Shown in pieces: positions 55,116 through 64,000 of a stretch of DNA of 64,000 nucleotides. A program made the translations under genes and the position numbers. The stretch covers positions 8,049,303-8,113,302 of the forward strand of contig NC_087075.1 in assembly GCF_026151205.1 (NCBI RefSeq). The letters run 5' to 3'. Each line of letters begins with the position of its first letter. The first letter of the stretch is position 1. The stretch comes from Bolinopsis microptera (taxonomy: Eukaryota; Ctenophora; Tentaculata; Lobata; Bolinopsidae). The notes under the pieces are model-generated. The model searched no databases, was not told where the DNA came from, and worked only from the letters and a program-made list of their open reading frames with translations.

Positions 55116-58100
55116 GGACACGTTCATTGAAGTTTGAGGATATTGGTAAATATTAGTGACCCTACTGAATGGCACGATGATGTAAAATGTGTCACACTAT
55201 GAAACTATATAAACCCTCAATGGTTAGGATAATCGTTTCATCCTCTAGATAAACTTTGTCGCATAACGATATCTTTATCAGACGATAAGATATCGCTTAA
55301 ATGCGGCCGGCAGTGAGTTGTAAACTTTGTCACACTATAAAAACGTGACGGAGTTTATATGGACCCCTTGTTGCCGTGTTTGACCAAATTTTCGAATTTC
55401 AAATTCATAGAATAGCTGTATATGACTATTATCTACATATTTAGCGACTTTTTTCCTTAAATGGTAGCACCATGTAAACTCCGTCACACATTTAAGAAAT
55501 TTATATGAGGGATGTTTATGACATCCTGACAAGAAATCCCGAATAGTCTAGCATTATTTTGTGAGCTGAATGTGTTTGGAATTGTTCACATATTTCATTG
55601 TTATAGGCAAATACAAATACAGAAGGCAGAAATAGGTAAATTTAGTCACATAAATTTGTATGATATCTCAACATGTGTGAAATTGAGTAAATATTAGTAT
55701 ACCAACTTAAACACCCTATATTACGTACTATGGATCAATTAACAATATTTCAACCATACGCCGGTCATATAAATTATTATATGGCAGTGATATGTTAACA
55801 TTGGATAAATTTCAACACCTGAACAGGGTCAAAATTTGTAAATTTCGTCACAAAAAAAATATTATAACTTTATTTGCTCCGTGTTGGCAAAATAACTAAT
55901 TTATCGACATAGTGATGGTGATAAAGTAACATTATATACTAATTGAGGTATGATTCTTCAAAATAGGGGCAAGAAATGTAAATTTCGTCACATCAACCAT
56001 TGCATTAGTTAGTTATATTTTCTTTCGTATCAACTGCCCTTATTATAGTTGGAATGGATTTATACAGGAAATATAGAAACCCATGCCCATTTTTCATCAC
56101 ATTGAAATTATACTGTTGGGGCAGGAAAAGTAAATTTCGTCACATTTCGGTAAATTAGTGATATCAAACTCAGCATTGTTAAACTTGAGTTCTGATTTGC
56201 TGAAAAATAACCTACCAATAATTCCTGGAAGAATATTGAATTCTAATCGGGTTATGGTTCTTCAAAATAGGGTCAAGAAATGTAAATTTCGTCACATACG
56301 TCATTGTAAAATTTAGATACATTTTCTTTCACATCAACAGTCCTAATTATAGTTTGAAATGATTAATTCAGAGATAAGGAAATATAGAAACCCTTGCCCA
56401 CTTTTCATCACATTGAAATTATACTGTTGGGGCAGGAAAAGTGAATTTCGTCACATTTCGGTAACTTAGTAAAATTAAACTCAGAATTGTTAAACTTGAG
56501 TTCTGATTTGCTGAATAATAACCTACTAATAATTCCTGAAAGAATATTGAATTCTAATCGAGGCATGGTTCTTCAAAATAGGGTCAAGAAATGTAAATTT
56601 CGTCACATTAGCCATTGCATTAGTTAGATAGATTTTCTTTCATATCAACTGCCCTTATTATTATTGTGACAATTTTTACATCAACTGCCCTTAACTTGAA
56701 TCAGCTCTATCCGTGCATCGTCCTTATATACAGTTTTCCCGCCTTCCAAACCAAAACCAGATATAAATGATTTCAGCAATTCACCCAAAATTTATATTCC
56801 ATATAATGTGACAGAATTTACATCATTTCCCAATAAGTGCATATATTTGCTAACTTTTCAAAACAACATATTTTAGGGCTATGATTGGTAGAAGAACCAT
56901 CAAATAATGAGTTGAAAGGGTTTTGAGGACACCTCACAGTAGAAAAGAGGTATCGCATTCTGAGTGTGACAAAGTTTACGAAATATTGCCATAAAACCGT
57001 TCGATCCCTGCCCTTCAGCCAAATGTTGTATCATAATTGTTAGAATGACCTAATCTACTATATTTTAAACCAAAAAATGCTAATTGGGCAGCTATGGTTA
57101 ACACAGTCACAAAAATGTGACATTTTTTACATTATAGTGCCTAAAAACAATAAATTGTATTTCTGAGCCGTGTATATGGAAGTATAGGGTCACCTGGCTA
57201 ATGTCCAGAACTTCTGAACACGCTATTTTTTTTGGTTTACCAATATCCTTAAACTTCATCATGAACGTGTCCATTTACGATTTCGTATCATTTTGTGACG
57301 ATGTTTACATCAACTGCCCTATACTTCAATCAACTGTATCCGTGTATCGTCCTCATATAGAGTTTTCCCGCCTTCCAAACCAAAATCAGATATAAATGAT
57401 TTCGGAAATTCACCCAGAATTTCAAATTCCATATAATGTGACAGAATTTACATCATTTCCCAATAGCCAAGTGCATGTATTTGTTAACTTTTCAAAAAAA
57501 CATATTTTAGGGCTATGATTGGCAGAAGAACTATCAAATAATGAGTTGAAAGGGTTTTGAGGACACCTCACAGTAGAAAAGAGGTCCCGTATTCTGAGTG
57601 TGACAAAGTTTACGAAATATTGCCTTAAAGCCGTTCAATCACTGCCCTTTAACCAATGTTGAATCATAATTGTTATATTGACCTAATCTACTATATTTTA
57701 GACCAAAAAATGCTAATCGGGCAGCTATGGTTAACAATGTCACAAAAATGTGACATTTTTTACATTATAGTGCCTAAAAGCAATACATTTTATTTCTGAG
57801 CAGTGCATATGGGAGTATGGGTCACGTGGCTAATGTTCAGAACTTATGAACACGCTATTTTTTTTGGTTTACCAATATCCTTAAACTTCATCATGAACGT
57901 GTCCATTTACGATTTCGTATCATTTTGTGACGATGTTTACATCAACTGCCCTATACTTCAATCAACTGTATCCGTGTATCGTCCTCATATAGAGTTTTCC
58001 CGCCTTCCAAACCAAAATCAGATATAAATGATTTCGGAAATTCACCCAGAATTTCAAATTCCATATAATGTGACAGAATTTACATCATTTCCCAATAGCC

Positions 58101-58577
58101 AAGTGCATGTATTTGTTAACTTTTCAAAAAAACATATTTTAGGGCTATGATTGGCAGAAGAACTATCAAATAATGAGTTGAAAGGGTTTTGAGGACACCT
58201 CACAGTAGAAAAGAGGTCCCGTATTCTGAGTGTGACAAAGTTTACGAAATATTGCCTTAAAGCCGTTCAATCACTGCCCTTTAACCAATGTTGAATCATA
58301 ATTGTTATATTGACCTAATCTACTATATTTTAGACCAAAAAATGCTAATCGGGCAGCTATGGTAAACAATGTCACAAAAATGTGACATTTTTTACATTAT
58401 AGTGCCTAAAAGCAATACATTTTATTTCTGAGCAGTGCATATGGGAGTATGGGTCACGTGGCTAATGTTCAGAACTTATGAACACGCTAGATTAATATAT
58501 GTTAAAATTAAACCACTATCGTCAAAAACGCTGTTTTAGAAATTTACCAATTTCCTCAAACTTCAATGAACGTGTCC
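55116..58577. mobile_element. Element E: 3.46-kb inverted-repeat DNA element with motif array
   Basis: Ends GGACACGTTCATTGAAGTTT and its mirror, about 38 bp with few mismatches, flanked by ATAT on both sides (55112-55115, 58578-58581). The motif GTAAATTTCGTCACA lies about eleven times in the left half (55180-56605). It is reversed (TGTGACARARTTTAC) in the right half (about 56810-58245). The interior has no transposase. Confidence 0.75.
56660..58485. repeat. 632-bp tandem repeat inside element E
   Basis: The phrase CGCTATTTTTTTTGGTTTAC occurs at 57221 and 57853, with the third unit end at 58485; both spacings are 632 bp. Units 2 and 3 are nearly identical. Each unit includes an internal copy of the element's right terminus (ATGAACGTGTCC), so the repeat arose by duplicating the element end. 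Confidence 0.85.
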
Positions 58578-58643
58578 ATATAATATATAGTAGACTGTAT
58601 TCAGACTATTGTAAACTGTGTTCAGACTATTGTAGACAGTAGT

Positions 58644-60640
58644 TAGAAGTATAGAAGTATAGAAGTATAGAAGTATAGAAGTATAGAAGTATAGAAGTAT
58701 AGAAGTAAAGAAGTATAGAAGTATAGAAGTATAGAAGTATAGAAGTATAGAAGTAAAGAAGTATAGAAGTATAGAAGTATAGAAGTATAGAAGTATAGAA
58801 GTATAGAAGTATAGAAGTATAGAAGTATAGAAGTATAGAAGTATAGAAGTATAGAAGTATAGAAGTATAGAAGTATAGAAGTATAGAAGTATAGAAGTAT
58901 AGAAGTATAGAAGTAAAGAAGTATAGAAGTATAGAAGTATAGAAGTATAGAAGTATAGAAGTATAGAAGTATAGAAGTATAGAAGTATAGAAGTATAGAA
59001 GTATAGAAGTATAGAAGTATAGAAGTATAGAAGTTTAGAAGTATAGAAGTATAGAAGTATAGAAGTATAGAAGTATAGAAGTATAGAAGTATAGAAGTAT
59101 AGAAGTATAGAAGTATAGAAGTATAGAAGTATAGAAGTATAGAAGTATAGAAGTATAGAAGTATAGAAGTATAGAAGTATAGAAGTATAGAAGTATAGAA
59201 GTATAGAAGTATAGAAGTATAGAAGTATAGAAGTAAAGAAGTATAGAAGTACCGTATAGAAGTATAGAAGTATAGAAGTATAGAAGTATAGAAGTATAGA
59301 AGTATAGAAGTATAGAAGTATAGAAGTATAGAAGTATAGAAGTATAGAAGTATAGAAGTATAGAAGTATAGAAGTATAGAAGTATAGAAGTATAGAAGTA
59401 TAGAAGTATAGAAGTATAGAAGTATAGAAGTATAGAAGTATAGAAGTAAAGAAGTATAGAAGTATAGAAGTATAGAAGTAAAGAAGTATAGAAGTATAGA
59501 AGTATAGAAGTATAGAAGTATAGAAGTATAGAAGTATAGAAGTATAGAAGTAAAGAAGTATAGAAGTATAGAAGTATAGAAGTATAGAAGTATAGAAGTA
59601 TAGAAGTATAGAAGTATAGAAGTATAGAAGTATAGAAGTAAAGAAGTATAGAAGTATAGAAGTATAGAAGTATAGAAGTATAGAAGTATAGAAGTATAGA
59701 AGTATAGAAGTAAAGAAGTATAGAAGTATAGAAGTATAGAAGTATAGAAGTATAGAAGTAAAGAAGTATAGAAGTATAGAAGTATAGAAGTATAGAAGTA
59801 TAGAAGTATAGAAGTATAGAAGTATAGAAGTATAGAAGTAAAGAAGTATAGAAGTATAGAAGTATAGAAGTATAGAAGTATAGAAGTATAGAAGTATAGA
59901 AGTAAAGAAGTATAGAAGTATAGAAGTATAGAAGTATAGAAGTATAGAAGTATAGAAGTATAGAAGTATAGAAGTATAGAAGTATAGAAGTATAGAAGTA
60001 TAGAAGTATAGAAGTATAGAAGTATAGAAGTATAGAAGTATAGAAGTATAGAAGTATAGAAGTATAGAAGTAAAGAAGTATAGAAGTATAGAAGTATAGA
60101 AGTATAGAAGTATAGAAGTATAGAAGTATAGAAGTAAAGAAGTATAGAAGTATAGAAGTATAGAAGTATAGAAGTATAGAAGTAAAGAAGTATAGAAGTA
60201 TAGAAGTAAAGAAGTATAGAAGTATAGAAGTATAGAAGTATAGAAGTATAGAAGTATAGAAGTATAGAAGTATAGAAGTATAGAAGTATAGAAGTATAGA
60301 AGTATAGAAGTATAGAAGTATAGAAGTATAGAAGTATAGAAGTATAGAAGTATAGAAGTATAGAAGTAAAGAAGTATAGAAGTATAGAAGTATAGAAGTA
60401 TAGAAGTAAAGAAGTATAGAAGTATAGAAGTATAGAAGTATAGAAGTATAGAAGTATAGAAGTATAGAAGTAAAGAAGTATAGAAGTATAGAAGTATAGA
60501 AGTATAGAAGTATAGAAGTATAGAAGTATAGAAGTATAGAAGTAAAGAAGTATAGAAGTATAGAAGTATAGAAGTATAGAAGTATAGAAGTATAGAAGTA
60601 TAGAAGTATAGAAGTATAGAAGTATAGAAGTTTAGAAGTA
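58644..60640. repeat. (AGAAGTAT)n octanucleotide satellite, about 2.0 kb
   Basis: About 250 copies with sparse AGAAGTAA variants (for example 58704, 58752, 58911, 59234) and one short break at 59250-59256 (ACCGTAT). Confidence 0.95.
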
Positions 60641-60723
60641 TCTCATGATCAGACAAATGTATCAATTGTATGACTATGAGTTTTGTGTTGTTATACCTGT
60701 ACAAATAAATCCTTCAATTATTC

Positions 60724-60945
60724 TAGCTATCCTACTGGTCGGTCCTACTGATCGGTCCTACTGATCAGTCCTACTGGTCGGTCCTACTGGTCGGTCCTAC
60801 TGGTCGGTCCTACTGATCGGTCGTACTATACTGGTCGGTCCTACTGGTCGGTCCTACTGGTCGGTCCTACTGGTTGGTCCTACTGGTTGGTCCTACTGGT
60901 CGGTCCTACTGGTCGGTCCTACTGGTCGGTCCTACTGGTTTGTTT
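60724..60945. repeat. 13-bp minisatellite, CCTACTGGTCGGT
   Basis: About 17 copies with GATC and GGTTGG variants. Confidence 0.9.
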
Positions 60946-61801
60946 ATAATAGGTCTACAGCTGTGGTCTATGTATATTGGTAGGAAAGTAGCACTGCCTC
61001 TCCTTTAACTTTCAATTACCTCTCAATTAACAAGTGTTTTCTCAAATAACACGGCACGAGCAACTTACTTCCTTTCCTACAGTAACAACTATAGCGTTTA
61101 ACCTATTAACGGGTACAAATAGAATATAAACAACTGTTATTAATACAGCAAGGGTGTTAATTACATTAGTTAATATCCGTAAAAGTTACCACAGTTAGGA
61201 GGTTAAGAAAAGTATTTGCTATCACCAACCTGCAGGTGCACTACTTTTAATGAGATGTACCAATGAAACATGCTTAGTGCTTACTACTAAAGTATTTGTG
61301 GAATTTATTATGAGCCTTACATGGTATGTTACACTATAACGCATAATAAGCTGGTATTAAGGTGTGTAGCCAGTGTTAAGCTTAACCAGGTTGAAATATT
61401 CCCACGCAACTACATATTCACATAATGAATATAATAGATTTGGAATGTTGTGATTAGTTCAATCAAAAGCAGTCTCTAAAATCAATGTCCAATAAATAAT
61501 TTATAATCAAATAAGAGTATGTCATTATAATGTTATCTGGGATTTATATCCCCAAAAATTCGTAAACACTGAGCGCTGATAATTTCCCACGTGTCGTACA
61601 TTATAACACATAATACCTGGCTTGGTTTCGTGCCTGTGCTCGCCCTCACCTCCGGTTTGCGCGCAACACTCAACAGCTAAAGTATTACGGTATTATTATA
61701 GATAATAAATGCTATAATCATAATATCGTTACAACAATTATATTGTTATTTGTTGTTACAATAATGTCTCTGGTTAGTACCTGTAACAATTCCTTTTTCA
61801 G

Positions 61802-61924
61802 GTAGCATAACAAATGCGCTACTAGGAGCCTGCCTGTTAAGAGCCACTAAGAATGTGACTGTTGCTCTTATAATATGTGCCATGACGGGGTTTTCTAGAT
61901 TCTTCTGGATATGGAGCATTACAG
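61802..61924 (+). CDS. TMEM260: TMEM260 exon 3
   Basis: Acceptor CCTTTTTCAG, donor GTATAC; phase 1 to phase 1. Reads SITNALLGACLLRATKNVTV then ALIICAMTGFSRFFWIWSIT, matching the family GFSRxFWxWSI motif. Confidence 0.9.
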
Positions 61925-62253
61925 GTATACTGTGTATTTCTTATGTGTTTTATACACTTCAATCTTAAATCAAGGTGGGTTTTTAATCTTGTGCACACCA
62001 AATTTTCAATAAGAATCTCAATATATTGAGCATTTATTGCAAATTTCTCTGGATGTTATACAAGGTAGTTATATAGTAGGTACCCATACTTGCAATAAAG
62101 TTCCTCCTTACCTGTTATTGAAATGCTGTTAAAATTTGTAGTTGGTGGTTAAGAATGTGGTCCTCCATAATCCCGATAGACTTCCAAATATTCACATTGT
62201 AATATACATCTATTTTTTGTAGACCTTATAAACACTGTTATTTATTCAAACAG

Positions 62254-62348
62254 GTGAGGTATTCTCGCTCAACAATGCCCTGTGCATGGCTATAATGTTG
62301 GTAATGTACGACTTCTGCATTGAGGAGGATTCAGAGAAGAAGCTTAAG
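62254..62348 (+). CDS. TMEM260: TMEM260 exon 4
   Basis: Acceptor TATTCAAACAG, donor GTGGGA. Reads GEVFSLNNALCMAIMLVMYD then FCIEEDSEKKLK; EVFSLNN is conserved in the family. Confidence 0.9.
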
Positions 62349-62505
62349 GTGGGACGAGACAATGTTTAATTTTCATTATTTTAAATTCTCTTAGATTGAG
62401 GTTAAGAAAAAGAATCTCGTTTAACTTATCACATTTATCTTTAATCTCCTTAGCTTTCCAATACCTATATTTAACAAGTTGTAAGGTTTACCCTCACTTT
62501 TTCAG

Positions 62506-62619
62506 CTGACATACATTCTAGCAATACTGAGCGGGTTTGCGTTAACCAATCAGCACACAGCATCTCTTATCGTTATTGCTCTTGTATGCTTTGTATTGTC
62601 GGATCTGCTTGATCATGAG
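62506..62619 (+). CDS. TMEM260: TMEM260 exon 5
   Basis: Acceptor ACTTTTTCAG, donor GTATTT, 38 codons in phase 0. Reads LTYILAILSGFALTNQHTAS and a further membrane segment; the TNQHT box is conserved in the family. Confidence 0.9.
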
Positions 62620-62955
62620 GTATTTACATCTTTTGTAAAATTGCTTATATTTAGGATACAATTGTGCAATTTATTATATAGATAATGTTGAACTTAACTA
62701 TTTGATACGCATGAACAATATTCATAGGACCACGTTCCGATGAATTGAGAGGGGTCTACTTAAATTAAAGACGGAACGCGCGGTGTACACTATTTAGAGA
62801 TCTCTACGCGCACGGACAAATTATTTACGCACATTCAGACTTTCATTTCATCACAAAGCCCGCGAACAACCCTGAGGGCTGGGCACAACACCCCTCAGGA
62901 CCGATTTGTCACTTTGCTCGACCCTGATTTGATCTAGAAAATACTATTTTTTCAG

Positions 62956-63024
62956 CTGATCACTACACAGAATGTAATCAACCTGACTATCGCTGGGTTA
63001 TCCCCGATGATTCTGTACCTACAG
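62956..63024 (+). CDS. TMEM260: TMEM260 exon 6
   Basis: Acceptor ATTTTTTCAG, donor GTTAGG, 23 codons: LITTQNVINLTIAGLSPMIL then YLQ. Confidence 0.85.
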
Positions 63025-63257
63025 GTTAGGAGAGCGTTGCCAGCCAATTACATTTTCATGTTCTATTATTAGCAGCAAAGTATAGAATTTCAGAAACGCT
63101 ACAATTCATCAAGGTATGTTGTATACTGACCGAACTAATCCGATGAAATCATTTTACCAAACATTTATTTCAAAACCAGCATTCAAGGTCCCTCCCCAAA
63201 CCTTATATTTTTCCCTCAGTTACCGATCCCTCCCCAAACCTTATATTTTGCCCTCAG

Positions 63258-63368
63258 TTACCGATTGCGAGTTATCTGAGAACAGCGCGGGTATCCTGGG
63301 GTGATCACCGAACTACGGAGGGTTTCCTGTTCCATTTCTTCAGAAAGGACTATGGCACACTCAAATTG
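63258..63368 (+). CDS. TMEM260: TMEM260 exon 7
   Basis: Acceptor TTGCCCTCAG, donor GTTAGT, 37 codons: LPIASYLRTARVSWGDHRTT then EGFLFHFFRKDYGTLKL. SWGD and the F-RKDYGT box match the family luminal-loop motifs. Confidence 0.9.
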
Positions 63369-63470
63369 GTTAGTTCTTACAATTTTCTTATTGCACAAAG
63401 TGGAAATTTTATTCCTCTGTCGAAATAATGTCTGTTCAGATAATTGTATTACCTACCAAAACATTATCAG

Positions 63471-63592
63471 GTTAAGAATGAAGCGGATGTTGACATTTGG
63501 AGGAACTATTCTATCCTAACAGTTGATCTTATGAGAGAGTTGACCATACCAGTTCTACTACTCGCTCTCTTCGCAACTACAGCAATGATATG
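63471..63592 (+). CDS. TMEM260: TMEM260 exon 8 (last seen; gene continues off the window)
   Basis: Acceptor ACATTATCAG, donor GTAAGA. Reads VKNEADVDIWRNYSILTVDL then MRELTIPVLLLALFATTAMI, aligning with the family segment that leads into the next membrane helix. Confidence 0.75.
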
Positions 63593-64000
63593 GTAAGAAA
63601 ACAGGACAATTTCATACGTTATACTTAAGTTTGAGATGTGTGTAACCTATAAGTGTTCCACAATAACTAAAAGTTATGTTTAGTCAGTACATAACATACA
63701 TTATTGTACAAATTCCTCGATCTCAAGCCATTGCCAAGACGGAGAGATGAGTAGCAGAACATGATTAGGGAGGGGAGACACAATTGCTGGTGACAATGTC
63801 CAGGAAAATAATTTAAGCTTGGACCCATGAAATATAACAATGCAATTTAAATTTGTTCTTTATTAGTTCAATAAGGAACTGTATTGTCCAAATTAATTAG
63901 TCACGTGATATTTGTGTTGTTCTATGATTATGTTGAGCAGTTACATTGTTCAAAGGATAAGCTTGATGTGTTCAGACTTCAGACTAAGTTTGGGATTCTT
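63593..64000. other. TMEM260 intron, start
   Basis: Non-coding to the window end; no further exon recognised. Confidence 0.4.

Larger units (their letters stand above)
52538..61801 (+). other. TMEM260 intron 2 (9.3 kb)
   Basis: Bounded by GTAAGT and TTTTTCAG. It contains the AT satellite near 53700, the GC-rich MITE at 53845, element E, the 2-kb octanucleotide array and the 13-bp minisatellite; the remainder shows nothing recognisable. Confidence 0.8.

Noticed and set aside
58563-60704. 713-codon open frame on the minus strand
   Set aside because: It reads through the (AGAAGTAT)n satellite; 8-bp units give a 24-bp coding period with no stop, and there is no gene context.

Overview
The window is animal nuclear DNA: AT-rich and intron-bearing, with GT/AG-bounded exons, metazoan-type class A GPCRs, a TMEM260 orthologue, an ankyrin-repeat gene and a dense, diverse transposon load (Penelope-like, several non-LTR lineages, mariner, MULE, a piggyBac-like TTAA element and many MITE-like elements). 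I favour an early-branching invertebrate such as a cnidarian because of the element mix and the lineage-specific GPCR expansion, but the species cannot be fixed from the sequence.

Layout. 1-210 holds the first coding exon of an unrecognised acidic protein (minus strand). 0.6-1.6 kb is a Penelope-like (PLE) tail. 2.1-3.6 kb and 4.0-4.5 kb are two foldback DNA elements built from repeated short motifs. 4.7-8.1 kb is a repeat-derived block with an 86-bp perfect palindrome. At 8.24-14.5 kb a non-LTR reverse transcriptase fragment is split by a 5.26-kb PLE insertion (8331-13590). The insertion is a head-to-head palindrome with 2352-bp arms and a 12-bp target duplication. 15.0-16.5 kb has candidate minus-strand exons of an unidentified gene.

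17.6-29.1 kb is a tandem array of four intact 323-codon GPCR genes on a 1728-bp repeat unit. Each is followed by a conserved, splice-compatible downstream exon that would give an alternative C-terminus. Two of the four candidate introns have been invaded: copy 1 by a truncated non-LTR element, copy 3 by an ORF1-only retroelement that itself carries a 2.7-kb TTAA element.

31.6-35.3 kb is a five-exon ankyrin gene on the minus strand, predicted at 325 aa. Its last exon contains eleven near-identical 15-aa repeats; its introns hold a foldback mariner and an 801-bp TA element. 36-46 kb is repeat-rich: a tRNA-derived SINE, a MULE transposase pseudogene, a 346-bp hairpin and a self-nested TA-flanked element. 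51.7-63.6 kb carries eight exons of TMEM260 on the plus strand, running off the window. Its 9.3-kb second intron holds a 3.46-kb inverted-repeat element and a 2-kb octanucleotide satellite.

The strongest structural theme is that several unrelated DNA-element families share one design. A 10-16-bp motif from the terminal repeat is scattered many times through each half of the element and flips orientation near the centre.
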